A DNA stretch of 64,000 bases, from the NCBI GenBank assembly GCA_965262455.1, contig CBDHFH010000008.1:744001-808000 (forward strand), written 5' to 3'. The DNA is from UBA1858 sp965262455 (GTDB taxonomy: Bacteria; Pseudomonadota; Gammaproteobacteria; UBA4575). The position numbers were made by a program, and so were the translations under genes. Positions 25,849-35,562 of the stretch are shown here, piece after piece; position 1 is the stretch's first letter; every line of letters begins with the position of its first letter. Under the pieces are notes generated by a model, which searched no databases, was not told the origin of the DNA, and saw nothing but the letters and a program-made list of their open reading frames with translations.

Positions 25849-26856
25849 CTATGCCAAATAATTTTCTAGTTGCTTGTCAATTAATGTAGGCACACCTTTT
25901 TTAGCTTCAATGTGAGCAATAGAAATAGCATGTTCAAAAGAGAATGCATCCGCACCACCATGACTCTTAATTACAATACCTTTCAAGCCTAGTAATGATG
26001 CGCCATTATATCGCCTGGGATCAATAGAATGTTTGAATTCTTTTAATATTGGTGTCGCAAGTAATGCGATCAGTTTAGTATAAAAATTTTTCGTGAACGA
26101 CTTTTTTGCATAATCTGAAATCAACTTGGCAACGCCTTCGCTGGTTTTAAGCGACACATTACCGACAAATCCGTCACACGCAATAACATCAACATCGCCA
26201 CAAAATATATCGTCACCCTCAACATAGCCAATATAATTAAGCGAGCTGTTTTCTAGTAATTTATTTGCCTCTTTGACTTGATCATTGCCTTTAATTGCTT
26301 CTGAGCCAACATTTAACAGACCCACTTTGGGCGAATCGACTTCATCTACTGCTTGCGCTAATACTGAACCCATGACTGCAAACTGAAATAAATTCTCAGC
26401 CTTACAATCAACATTGGCACCCAGGTCTAACATATGGGTATGTCCATTGAGCGAAGGAAGCGTGGTATTAATTGCCGGACGATCGATACCGGCTAATGTA
26501 TGCAGTACGTAGCGGGCGGTGGCCATCAAGGCACCCGTGTTGCCCGCACTGACACATGCCTGGGCGTGATTATCTTTAACCAGATTTATTGCCACTCGCA
26601 TTGAAGAGTCTTTTTTGGAGCGAAGTGCTTGCGCCGGGGGTTCGTTCATTTGCACCACTTGTGAGGCATGATAAATAGTTAACCGATCACTATCCACACC
26701 CGTTGCATTTTCAAGCTCTTGTTCAATCTTAGCCTGGTCACCCACTAACACTAAACTAAGGTCAGCATGTTTATTCAATGCACTGATTGCTGCCGGCACC
26801 ACCACTTGTGGACCCACATCCCCACCCATAGCATCAAGCGCAATTGTTTTATTCAT
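25849..26856 (-). CDS. plsX: phosphate acyltransferase
   Basis: Converts acyl-ACP to acyl-phosphate for phospholipid synthesis. 335 residues, beginning with ALDAMGGDVGP and containing CVSAGNTGALMATARY, LDLGANVDC and DVIACDGFVGNV, all typical of PlsX. It sits between rpmF and fabH in the conserved order. Confidence 0.97.
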   Translation of the reverse strand: MNKTIALDAMGGDVGPQVVVPAAISALNKHADLSLVLVGDQAKIEQELENATGVDSDRLTIYHASQVVQMNEPPAQALRSKKDSSMRVAINLVKDNHAQACVSAGNTGALMATARYVLHTLAGIDRPAINTTLPSLNGHTHMLDLGANVDCKAENLFQFAVMGSVLAQAVDEVDSPKVGLLNVGSEAIKGNDQVKEANKLLENSSLNYIGYVEGDDIFCGDVDVIACDGFVGNVSLKTSEGVAKLISDYAKKSFTKNFYTKLIALLATPILKEFKHSIDPRRYNGASLLGLKGIVIKSHGGADAFSFEHAISIAHIEAKKGVPTLIDKQLENYLA

Positions 26857-26869
26857 TTAAATAGAAACA

Positions 26870-26892
26870 GACAACACTTTGGAAGTGTTGTC
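26870..26892 (-). terminator. strong hairpin between rpmF and plsX
   Basis: Perfect 10-bp stem GACAACACTT/AAGTGTTGTC with a 3-nt loop, 42 bp after the rpmF stop and 14 bp before the plsX start. On the transcribed strand it is followed by TGTTTCTATT. It may partly separate ribosomal-protein from lipid-gene expression; hairpin position makes RBS masking unlikely. Confidence 0.55.
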
Positions 26893-26933
26893 TTCATTGA
26901 GACTGCAGTGAGTAATTAGAGAGCGTGAGACGA

Positions 26934-27128
26934 CTACTCTTCGTCTTCGTCAACTTCGTCTTGCTTAATTACTTGACGGCCACGATAGTACCCATCTGCA
27001 CTGACGTGGTGTCGACGATGTGTCTCACCAGTAGTAGGCTCTATAGAAAGAGTCGCTGCAGATAAAGCATCATGAGCACGACGCATGCCTCTGCGTGATG
27101 GTGTTTTGCGTCTTTGTTGTACGGCCAT
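26934..27128 (-). CDS. rpmF: 50S ribosomal protein L32
   Basis: 64 residues, beginning AVQQRRKTPSRRGMRRAHDAL with a central HRRHHVSADGYYRGRQV and an acidic tail (DEVDEDEE). It is the zinc-free form, without the Cys motif. Part of the conserved yceD-rpmF-plsX-fabH order. Confidence 0.97.
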   Translation of the reverse strand: MAVQQRRKTPSRRGMRRAHDALSAATLSIEPTTGETHRRHHVSADGYYRGRQVIKQDEVDEDEE

Positions 27129-27177
27129 GGTTGTCTCCGGTCTTGCTTAAATTTTTATATGTTTAGCTAATGTGTTT

Positions 27178-27696
27178 TTAAAGCTTTAAGTCTTTCAATT
27201 TTGCAAACGGATTATTTTTCTCATCCGCAGGCACTTCGTCAAACTCATGCATTAACTCTTTTACAGTTGAATCACACTCGCCTATGTCAGCATGTTTAGC
27301 CACGATGGGCATTGACAGTATGATCTCATCTTCAATCAATGTGGCAGTTGTCACTGACTGCCCTGTGTATTCAAAAATCTCGTGCCCTTCTTCACTGGCT
27401 TTATCTACTGACTCTGGAGTGACCAGGATGAGTAGAAACTGACTGTGGATTGGAATGGATGCATCATTCATGCATCGCTGGCACAATTGCACGATCTCGC
27501 CTTCAATAGTACCTTTAACCATCGGGAATTGTAGCGAAGACATTGAAAACGTCATCGAAACATGAAACTCACTCACCGAATTTGGCGCTAACTCCATAAT
27601 TCTTGGTAAATCATGGACTGGAATAGTACCTGCGAATTGTCGCCCACGCTTAGCAAATAAAAGCGGATCAAATCGCAGAGGTAGATCGTTGCTCAT
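27178..27696 (-). CDS. yceD: YceD family protein (DUF177)
   Basis: Family linked to 23S rRNA accumulation. The four-cysteine set is reduced here: CQRCMND carries one CxxC, and CDS near residue ~140 may supply another Cys. I start at MSNDLPLRFDP, which aligns with the E. coli N-terminus (MQKVKLPLTLDP). A TTG 19 codons upstream would run into the yceF promoter region. 172 residues. Divergent from yceF, as in E. coli. Confidence 0.9.
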   Translation of the reverse strand: MSNDLPLRFDPLLFAKRGRQFAGTIPVHDLPRIMELAPNSVSEFHVSMTFSMSSLQFPMVKGTIEGEIVQLCQRCMNDASIPIHSQFLLILVTPESVDKASEEGHEIFEYTGQSVTTATLIEDEIILSMPIVAKHADIGECDSTVKELMHEFDEVPADEKNNPFAKLKDLKL

Positions 27697-27796
27697 TCGG
27701 CGGCCAAGTGTATAGATTGACTTAAGTTTCGTCAAAGTTTTTACTGAAATCAACCACTTCTTGGCCTTATTTTACTCACTTAATTGGAAATTAGTT

Positions 27797-28375
27797 ATGT
27801 CGCGCTTAATTCTTGCCTCAAGTTCCCCTTATCGACGCAACTTATTGCGCAAACTGGGTGTCGATTTTGACAGTATCGCGCCGGATATCGACGAAACCAG
27901 ACACGAAAATGAGCTAGCGACTAACTATGTTGAGCGTCTCGCCAGCGAGAAGGCTGCAAAAATTGGTCAAGAATACCCCCAAGCCCTGATTATTGGCTCT
28001 GACCAATGCTGTGTGAATGGAGGAATTATTCTGGGCAAGCCTTATGATCGCGAACATGCCATCGAACAGCTTAAGGCTGCATCCGGGCGCAGCATCGAAT
28101 TTTTAACTGGCGTCAGCATGCAACATATTGAATCCAATTGGCAGCAACACTGGGTAGATAGCTTCAAGGTCAACTTCAGGGCCTTGCAGCCAGATGAAAT
28201 TGAGCGTTATCTAGATGCCGAGCAACCATATGATTGCGCAGGCAGCTTCAAGTCGGAACAATTAGGGATCGCACTATGTGAATCCATGCAGGGCGATGAT
28301 CCAAGTGCATTAATTGGATTACCATTAATTAAAGTCGCTCACGCATTAAGAAGGTTTGGCTTTAACGTCCCATAG
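27797..28375 (+). CDS. yceF: Maf-family nucleotide pyrophosphatase (YceF type)
   Basis: Hydrolyses modified nucleoside triphosphates; the YceF subgroup prefers 7-methyl-GTP. Motifs: LASSSPYRRNLLRKLG at the N-terminus, PDIDETR, ASEKA and IIGSDQCC, with SRSIEF-like GRSIEFLTGVSM. I start at MSRLILASSS; an upstream ATG 12 codons earlier adds non-family sequence. 192 residues. Confidence 0.93.
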   Translation: MSRLILASSSPYRRNLLRKLGVDFDSIAPDIDETRHENELATNYVERLASEKAAKIGQEYPQALIIGSDQCCVNGGIILGKPYDREHAIEQLKAASGRSIEFLTGVSMQHIESNWQQHWVDSFKVNFRALQPDEIERYLDAEQPYDCAGSFKSEQLGIALCESMQGDDPSALIGLPLIKVAHALRRFGFNVP

Positions 28376-28425
28376 CAAGCATCCAATTGGCTGACACTAA
28401 AATTCCACACAGAGAAGTAACAACA

Positions 28426-28447
28426 TTCTGAGATAGTAATCTCAGAA
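28426..28447. terminator. hairpin between convergent genes
   Basis: Perfect 9-bp stem TTCTGAGAT/ATCTCAGAA with a 4-nt loop, between the stops of yceF (+) and the SppA gene (-). It is followed by GTATTTT on the plus strand; likely a two-way terminator of moderate strength. Confidence 0.55.
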
Positions 28448-28452
28448 GTATT

Positions 28453-29394
28453 TTAGCGAATTCGAATCCCTTCTAGCCACATTTTCAATTCCGATGCGAT
28501 GGTACTGCCAATGCGACCAGCAAAGCGCTGAAAAATATCTTCTTGATACGAGTAATCGACAATATCTTCAACACCAACCACTTCACGAGCAACAAAACCC
28601 GCACTGCCTAAGCCATCCACAAGACCCAGTTCCATTGCTTTTGTCCCCGTCCAGAACAGGCCGGAAAATAGTTTAGGATCATTGGATAATCGATCGCCTC
28701 TTCCTTCTTTGACCACATCAATAAATTCTTGATGTATTTCATCCAACATTGTTTGCACGTGTTGTATTTCAACCGGATTTTCTGGAGAGAAAGGATCTAA
28801 TAATGCTTTATGTTCACCCGCGGTGAGTAAGCGCCTTTCAATTCCCAATTTTTCGATGGCACCTTGCAGGCCAAAGCCATCCATGCGCACACCAATTGAG
28901 CCAACAATACTGGACTCGTTGGCGAAGATTTTATCGGCAGCAACAGCAACATACATACCACCAGACGCACATATATCTGATACGACTGCATATAGAGGTT
29001 TAGTAGGATGCACTTCCCGCAGACGTTTAATTTCATTATTGATGTACGACGATTGAACCGGTGAACCACCAGGTGTATTGATGGATAAAATTACCGCCGC
29101 GGAATTCTCATTTTCAAATGCGGAACGTAATCCTGATACTACATTATTGGCACTGGCATCTTCGCCTTCAGCAATCACGCCAGTAAGTTTGACCAGCGCT
29201 GTGTGTCGCTGCGTTGACATCAAGGTTTCGGATTGCTTCGAGCCAACAATAGCAATAAGAAATACAATTAAGTAAACGACAAAGAACAGCTTGAAAAAGA
29301 TACCCCAACGGCGGGCTCGTCGTTGTTCTTTTAAACCTTGTTGCGCCAGCTCAACAATGGCTTCACGTTCCCAATTAGGTTTTGAATCATCCAT
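28453..29394 (-). CDS. S49 family signal peptide peptidase
   Basis: Membrane-bound serine protease of the SppA/SohB group. One N-terminal helix (FFKLFFVVYLIVFLIAIVG) is followed by a single protease domain with GGSPVQSSYINNEI and the nucleophile motif DICASGGMYVAVAADKI, and Ser-Ile-Val-Gly-Ser-Ile-Gly-Val-Arg after it. 313 residues, so it is the short single-domain form, not the 618-residue E. coli SppA. It follows rluC by ~90 bp. Confidence 0.92.
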   Translation of the reverse strand: MDDSKPNWEREAIVELAQQGLKEQRRARRWGIFFKLFFVVYLIVFLIAIVGSKQSETLMSTQRHTALVKLTGVIAEGEDASANNVVSGLRSAFENENSAAVILSINTPGGSPVQSSYINNEIKRLREVHPTKPLYAVVSDICASGGMYVAVAADKIFANESSIVGSIGVRMDGFGLQGAIEKLGIERRLLTAGEHKALLDPFSPENPVEIQHVQTMLDEIHQEFIDVVKEGRGDRLSNDPKLFSGLFWTGTKAMELGLVDGLGSAGFVAREVVGVEDIVDYSYQEDIFQRFAGRIGSTIASELKMWLEGIRIR

Positions 29395-29481
29395 GCGGTT
29401 TTAATTACCTCGATATCGGTATTGAATTTGGTCTTGCAGAATTGGTGAATTGTAGCATGCGCCATGCCTTAGCGGCTTTAT

Positions 29482-30429
29482 CTAGCCACCTTTCCTCAGC
29501 TGTTTACACACCTTTTTCAGCTCCTCGGGGAGTGGCGCATGAAACTCAAGCGTCTGACTGAGACTTTCAAGGTGAAGTTTCAGGTGCTCGGCATGTAAGA
29601 ACATGCGCTTGAGTCCGTACTTCTGCATAGCGCGATTGTATGCAAAATTGCCGTAACGTTTATCGCCTGCAACTGGATGGCCTTCCTGTTGCGCGTGCAC
29701 ACGAATTTGGTGGGTCCGGCCAGTCAAAATACTGGCTGACATCAGGCTATGTTCAGCCAAAATTTCGCGTGTACTAATAATAGTATGCGCTTGCTTACCC
29801 TGTTCAGATACAACCACTTTAGCCCCCGACTTCTCGCTTTGTGAAGCCAGTGCATGAGTAATTGATTGCTGTTTAATCTGCCAACGACCCTGTGCTAAAA
29901 ATACATAGTCTTTTTGTGCATTTGCTGCATGTAAGCTTGACTGAACATCCAGCAGCGCACGGCGTGACTTTGCCAGCACCAGACACCCACTAGTTTCTTT
30001 ATCGATACGGTGGGCTAACTCAAGAAATGGCTGGTGAATTCGGCTTGCGCGCATGACTTCAATAACACCGATATGATCACCACTGCCACTATGAACTGCA
30101 ATGCCGGCTGGCTTATTTATCACCAGTAAATATTCATTTTCAAAAATGATTTCATTTTCTAATTGTTGAATACGTTGCTCTGAAACTGACGATCTTTGGT
30201 CTTGATTTGGCGAGTTGAATTCAATCGGGGGTAGACGAACAATATCGCCTATCTGTACACGATATGTAGGTTTAATCCTTCCTTTGTTGACGCGCACTTC
30301 GCCGCTTCTGAGCGCACGATAAATTCTGCTTTTAGGCACTTTTGAGAAATGCGCCAGTAAAAAATTGTCTATTCGCTGCCCATCATGTGTTTCGTCGACT
30401 TCAACGAATTTTACTTTACTGACAGTCAC
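29482..30429 (-). CDS. rluC: 23S rRNA pseudouridine synthase (955/2504/2580)
   Basis: N-terminal S4 RNA-binding domain (RIDNFLLAHFSKVPKSRIYRALR), then the RluA-type catalytic domain with the Asp motif LAHRIDKETSGCLVLAKS and GRTHQIRVHAQ. 315 residues. The GTG start follows AAGG. Divergent from rne, the conserved arrangement that supports RluC over RluA or RluD. Confidence 0.95.
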   Translation of the reverse strand: MTVSKVKFVEVDETHDGQRIDNFLLAHFSKVPKSRIYRALRSGEVRVNKGRIKPTYRVQIGDIVRLPPIEFNSPNQDQRSSVSEQRIQQLENEIIFENEYLLVINKPAGIAVHSGSGDHIGVIEVMRASRIHQPFLELAHRIDKETSGCLVLAKSRRALLDVQSSLHAANAQKDYVFLAQGRWQIKQQSITHALASQSEKSGAKVVVSEQGKQAHTIISTREILAEHSLMSASILTGRTHQIRVHAQQEGHPVAGDKRYGNFAYNRAMQKYGLKRMFLHAEHLKLHLESLSQTLEFHAPLPEELKKVCKQLRKGG

Positions 30430-30835
30430 TTATTATCGAACCTTGGGTCATTGCCGCTTGTACAAATGATTGATATAGTTGGGGTATTAAGTTGCTTGAT
30501 ATACATATATTTGATTTACCGAGCCACTCTCTAGCACCACTTTCTATAGCGGCAGCACAAGAGCTAAAAAGCTTAATTACATTTTGAGTGTAAATGATAC
30601 TCAAATTATTAATAGATTTTACTCCCGTCAAAACGGACAAAGTAAATAAATAAAAGAATGTTCATTCTACTTCCAATTTGCTGTTTGTTAATTCAGTTTA
30701 TTGAAAAACTGAAGTTATTACGCATGACTGAGCTATGGCTAGCTTGGCCAGCAGCGTATATCTGCAGATGCTGTTCACACAACGACTCAACATCTTACCG
30801 GCAAATGGAAGCGGAAATAGAAATCCGAGACCATT
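30430..30835. promoter_or_regulatory. rluC-rne divergent region, probable rne leader
   Basis: About 400 bases with no supportable gene. In E. coli the rne mRNA has a ~360-nt 5' leader through which RNase E controls its own level. The length and position here are compatible with such a leader, but I did not identify the conserved hairpin. Confidence 0.35.
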
Positions 30836-33041
30836 ATGAAAAGAATATTAGTCAATGCTACACAGCAAGAGGAATTGCGTGTTGCGATGGTCGATGGCCA
30901 ACGGCTTTACGACCTCGATATCGAAGTTCCTTCTCAAGAACAAAAGAAAGCGAATATATACAAAGGTGTTATCACTCGGATTGAACCGAGTTTAGAAGCC
31001 GCTTTTGTAAATTATGGCGTCGAGCGCCATGGCTTTCTGCCTTTCAAAGAAATCTCCAAGATTTACTTTAAAATCATAGTACCCCTCCCGGCGAACGCCC
31101 TGCGATCAAAGATCTGATCGAAGAAGGCCAGCAACTTATCGTTCAAGTCGAGCGTGAAGAACGTGGCAATAAAGGTGCTGCACTGACGACATTTATCAGT
31201 CTCGCCGGACGTTACCTAGTGCTTATGCCAAACAATCCTCGTGGCCGGGGGTGTATCACGACGCATTGAAGGTGAAGATCGCAAAGAAGTGCGTGAAGCA
31301 TTGAATCAAGTGACGATTCCTGACGGTATGGGTGCCATTGTTCGAACGGCCGGTGTGGGACGAACAAGTGATGAGTTAGGTTGGGACATCGCCTATCTAG
31401 AAAAAGTATGGCAAGCGATTGAACATGCCGCCGAGCAACAAGCCGAACCATTCTTAATTTATCAGGAAAGTAATGCCATCATACGTGCGTTACGCGATCA
31501 CTTCCGTGATGACATCAATGAGATAATTATTGATGACACCAATGCTTACAAAGATGCACATCATTTTCTAGAGCAAGTCATGCCTAACGATTTGCGTAAG
31601 CTTAAGCATTACCAAGATCGTGTGCCATTATTTAATCGTTATCAAATTGAAGCGCAGATTGAATCAGCTTTTCAACGTGAAGTCTCGTTACCTTCCGGAG
31701 GCGCAATCGTTATTGACCATACAGAAGCGCTACTATCAATTGACATTAACTCAGCACGTGCCACTAAAGGCAGTGATATTGAGCAAACAGCCTTACAAAC
31801 AAATCTGGAAGCCGCTGACGAAATAGCTCGTCAATTACGTCTACGTGACCTTGGCGGCCTTATTGTCGTTGACTTTATTGATATGTTGTCTAATAAAAAT
31901 CAGCGTGAAGTTGAAAATCGCTTACGTGATGCCGTTGAGGTTGATCGTGCACGTATTCAGCTCGGAAGAATTTCACGTTTTGGTTTACTAGAGATGTCAC
32001 GTCAACGCCTGCGCCCTTCCCTTGGTGAATCAAGTGAAATGGTATGCCCGCGCTGCACAGGTCATGGCACTATTCGCACCAGTGAATCTCTCGCTCTTGC
32101 AATTCTTAGATTGCTAGAAGAAGAGGCGATGAAAGACAAGACAGGTAAAGTCATTGCGCGTGTACCAGTGGATGTGGGTACATTTCTGCTCAATGAAAAA
32201 CGCATACCGCTGCAAGAAATAGAGCAGCGCCATAAAACAGATTTAATTATCGTTCCTCAAGCTAAGTTTGGAAACGCCTCATTTTGAAGTCCAGCGAGTA
32301 CGCACCGATGATAAAGAAACAGAGGGCAAATCAAGCTACGAATTAAGCACTAGTGAAGAAGAAAGCATCGACATTACGACCACTACACGCAGAGATGTCA
32401 ATAAACCTGCTGTTTCAAGCATAAGCATGGATGCGCCTGCGCCCATGCCTCAGACTGAATCAAGAACAGCGACAATAGACAAAACAGCAAAGAAAGGTTT
32501 GCTTGCTAAATTGTTTGGCTGGTTATTTGAAGATACAAGTAACACCAAAGACGATAACGCAGCGAGAAAGTCGGCACAGAAAGACTCTAATCGAGGTCGG
32601 CCGAATAACCGAAATCGTAATAACAATCGCCGTCGTAATTCAAACCAACGCGGCCAAAACCGTCGTGGCGGACAGAACAATAATAAGAGCAGCCAAGGAC
32701 GCAATGATAACGACAAATCACGCCAGGAAAATCGCAGCAGCAATCGCAACCGAAATAATTCACGTAATAATAATCAACGCAACAAGAACCAGTCTAACGA
32801 CCAGTCAGGCAATCAACAGAAAAAATCGTCGCAAGGAAAATCTGCAAGAGATCAAAAGTCTAAATCTCAACAACAAAATGCGAACCCTAGCAATAATGGC
32901 AACGGGCACAACAAAAGACAATCACCGCCACAACCTAGTGCGACAAACGATACTGCGCCTGAGATTAACAAACTTCCGGCAACACCTGTTCAATCAGAGA
33001 CTAAACCGGCCGCGGATAACGTAAAAACTCAGGAAAACTAG
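30836..33041 (+). pseudogene. rne: ribonuclease E, interrupted by three frameshifts
   Basis: Endonuclease that scaffolds the RNA degradosome. The S1 domain (KGVITRIEPSLEAAFVNYG), RNase H/5' sensor region, catalytic Asp segments (LLSIDINSARAT; GGLIVVDFIDM), zinc-link CPRCTGHG and an Arg/Asn/Gln-rich tail are all present, but in three frames. Breaks: near 31077 (one A missing from an A-run; N-H-S-T-P-P-G-E-R follows), near 31236 (one extra G before the GGVSRRIEG stretch) and near 32270 (one extra T before ETPHFEVQRVR). Each is repaired by one base. The tail holds KKGLLAKLFGWLFED, like the membrane-anchoring helix of E. coli RNase E. Since rne is normally essential, consensus errors are the likelier cause. 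Confidence 0.9.
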
Positions 33042-33071
33042 CTAGTGACAATATTTTAATTGCTTTTGAAA

Positions 33072-33563
33072 CTAAAGTTGATGACGTTTGCGTATCACTT
33101 TTAGCAGACTCCAACAGCCTTCTTCAATCATAGCAAACACACCTTCAAATAAATCACTATCACGATAATAAGGGTCAGGAACTTCCTGGCCTTTTTTTTG
33201 TGGATGATAATCTAGAAATAATTCAATTTTATCACGATGCTTCAATGGCGATTTGACCTGCAGGAAATTCATATTGGTATTATCCATTGGCAAAATGTAA
33301 TCAAAATCTACAAAATCGCTATCGATAACTTTACGTGCACGTGCATATGAAATGTCATAGTCTTTTTCAAGCGCAACAGAACAAGCTCTTGGATCAGGTT
33401 TCTCACCCTCGTGGTACGCATGAGTCCCTGCAGAATCGACATGAATAACATCATCCAATCCGTGCGAATGCACTAGTTGATAAAATATCCCTTCGGCAGT
33501 TGGAGAACGACAGATATTGCCCATGCACACAAAAAGTATGTTGATTTTAGGTTTATCAACCAT
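33072..33563 (-). CDS. low-molecular-weight protein-tyrosine phosphatase
   Basis: 163 residues. The P-loop CX5R appears as LFVCMGNICRSPTAEG, and the general-acid Asp in EVPDPYYRDSDLFEGVF. It is the last of three same-strand genes after dihydroorotase and a small membrane protein, and convergent with rne. Substrate unknown; in other bacteria these act on tyrosine-phosphorylated regulators or exopolysaccharide kinases. Confidence 0.94.
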   Translation of the reverse strand: MVDKPKINILFVCMGNICRSPTAEGIFYQLVHSHGLDDVIHVDSAGTHAYHEGEKPDPRACSVALEKDYDISYARARKVIDSDFVDFDYILPMDNTNMNFLQVKSPLKHRDKIELFLDYHPQKKGQEVPDPYYRDSDLFEGVFAMIEEGCWSLLKVIRKRHQL

Positions 33564-33606
33564 ATTTAGATTTAAGCTTGAAGGTTAATCAGATTATATG
33601 TTGGCT

Positions 33607-33852
33607 TTATTTCCGGATACTGCCTGTCGCGAGCGCCCACAAAATGGCTTTGCCACACCATAGCGCAAGATAGAAAATAAACACCTGTTTCCAAATATCT
33701 AATGAAACGAAATTTATATTTTCTATTATATGCTGTTTCATGTATTGCAATGGAATTCCTCCGACAAGCACCTCATATGCGGGGATCAACACGAAAGAAA
33801 TCACCAATGCAATCAGCAGAAATATAAATACTTGCCTGAGAAATAATGCCAT
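33607..33852 (-). CDS. small membrane protein, hypothetical
   Basis: 81 residues with two hydrophobic helices (FIFLLIALVISFVLIPAYEV and QVFIFYLALWCGKAILWALA). It starts 5 bp after the dihydroorotase stop, so it is co-transcribed. No family recognised. Confidence 0.65.
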   Translation of the reverse strand: MALFLRQVFIFLLIALVISFVLIPAYEVLVGGIPLQYMKQHIIENINFVSLDIWKQVFIFYLALWCGKAILWALATGSIRK

Positions 33853-33857
33853 GCGGG

Positions 33858-35198
33858 TTAAGAAGCTAAAAATTCTATGCGTTTACCGAAAAACTCTTGC
33901 GTTGTTAGCTTCCCATCTGAGTAGACCACTTCGCCATTCACTATGGTGGTATCTATGCTTGACCTGAATTGATAGCCATCAAATGGTGACCAGCCACACT
34001 TGTATAGCACTTTATCAGCCGTATCGAGTGTCGGAGTATTCATATCAACAAGAATGATATCTGCCCAGTAACCCTCTCTTAGATAACCACGATCAATAAT
34101 CCCAAAGCGTTTAGCCACACTATGACTAGACGCCTCAACTAATCGCGTCAGGCTGACTTTTTCATCGTGAACCAGTTCAAGCATACTGACGAAGGCATAT
34201 TGTACAAGTGGCAGCCCTGCGGCTATTTTGAAATACGTGCCTGTTTTTTCATCAATAGTGTGCGGCGCATGATCTGTTGCAACTACATCAATTTGACTAT
34301 CCGCAAGTGCTTTTACCAACGCATCTCTGTCTTGTTGCCGTTTGATTGCAGGGTTACATTTAATAAATCCACCTCTTTGTGCATAGTCCTCTTCACTAAA
34401 AAATAAATGGTGTGCACATACTTCTACCGTGATTTGCTTGTTATCGATGGCACCCGCTTGGAAAAATTCCAGTTCTTTAGCAGTTGTTAAATGCAACACA
34501 TGAAGCTGTGTCCCGTGCTTTTTAGCCAAATTGGTCGCTTTCAAAGAAGATAAATAACATGCCTCTTCAGAGCGAATGGTGGGATGTAACGACAAAGGAA
34601 TATCTTCACCATATTCTGCTCTATATTTATCTTCATTAGCATAGATAGTGGGGCTATCTTCACAATGTGTCACCACTATTGTTTGTGCATCTGAAAATAT
34701 TTGCTCTAATGCATTATCATCATTGACTAATAGATTACATGTTGAGGCACCCATGAATATTTTAATGCCACAGGTAACCCCTTTTTTTAGCTTCCTTAGC
34801 TCATCGACGTTGTCATTTGTGGCACCCATATAGAAGGCATAGTTACCCGCGCATTTATCTGCGGCAAAGTGAAATTTTTCATCTAACTTTTCTAGGGTGA
34901 TGGTTGGAGGCTTTACATTGGGCATATCAAAAAAGCTGGTAATACCGCCAGCAAGCGCCGCTCGTGACTCGGACGCAAGGCCGCCCTTATGACTGAGACC
35001 TGGCTCTCTAAAATGTACTTGATCATCTATCATGCCTGGTAATACATATTTACCTTGCGCGTCGATAACATGATCAGCAGATTGAGATTGAAGATTTTTA
35101 CCAATGTGAGCAATGCGGCCATCTTTCATTAAGATATCTTGTTCTGAGATAGTGCCTTCATTGACGACTGTGCCGTTAATTATGAGTATTGATGACAA
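33858..35198 (-). CDS. pyrC: dihydroorotase, class I type
   Basis: Amidohydrolase that closes carbamoyl aspartate to dihydroorotate in pyrimidine synthesis. 446 residues. The carboxylated Lys is in CGIKIFMGAST, other metal ligands in HVLHLTTAKE and VEVCAHHLFF, and the catalytic Asp in VATDHAPHT. The first metal motif, normally HxH, reads IDDQVHFREPG, so the first His is Gln. This variant occurs in a known subgroup, but an allantoinase or hydantoinase-like role is not excluded. Confidence 0.88.
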   Translation of the reverse strand: MSSILIINGTVVNEGTISEQDILMKDGRIAHIGKNLQSQSADHVIDAQGKYVLPGMIDDQVHFREPGLSHKGGLASESRAALAGGITSFFDMPNVKPPTITLEKLDEKFHFAADKCAGNYAFYMGATNDNVDELRKLKKGVTCGIKIFMGASTCNLLVNDDNALEQIFSDAQTIVVTHCEDSPTIYANEDKYRAEYGEDIPLSLHPTIRSEEACYLSSLKATNLAKKHGTQLHVLHLTTAKELEFFQAGAIDNKQITVEVCAHHLFFSEEDYAQRGGFIKCNPAIKRQQDRDALVKALADSQIDVVATDHAPHTIDEKTGTYFKIAAGLPLVQYAFVSMLELVHDEKVSLTRLVEASSHSVAKRFGIIDRGYLREGYWADIILVDMNTPTLDTADKVLYKCGWSPFDGYQFRSSIDTTIVNGEVVYSDGKLTTQEFFGKRIEFLAS

Positions 35199-35562
35199 TT
35201 GAATACCTTAGCGTAGTTTTTATAGTAAGTAGTAGCTATTAATTTTGTAAATTCATTATTTATTTAGCAGAGCATACAATCGAACTTGAATAATTTGCTT
35301 GTCGACACTACGTAATTTCCGCTCAAGATATACGAAAATTTCGCTGTATATGCCTTTAAGATTATAGCAAACATTAACACACACAAAAACAAGACATAAG
35401 ATATCACTACTACAAACTACTTTAAGTTTGCCACCTGAAACCTTTGCCAGTATCAACTTTTTGCACTCATAACAGGCACATACACGTCACAAAAACATCA
35501 CAATTAATTGATAAGTTGCAGCCTCACAAAAAGTATTAGAATCAATCGAGGGAAACTATTTT
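35199..35562. other. intergenic, divergent promoters
   Basis: 364 AT-rich bases between pyrC and the choice-of-anchor I gene. GAGGGAAAC before the ATG at 35563 is a good ribosome site. No other signal recognised. Confidence 0.4.

Noticed and set aside
32503..33024. 173-codon frame overlapping the RNase E tail
   Set aside because: A shifted reading of the Arg/Asn-rich tail; the correct frame continues the RNase E protein.
35256..35456. 66-codon minus-strand frame upstream of the choice-of-anchor I gene
   Set aside because: No RBS and no features; it lies in a divergent promoter region.
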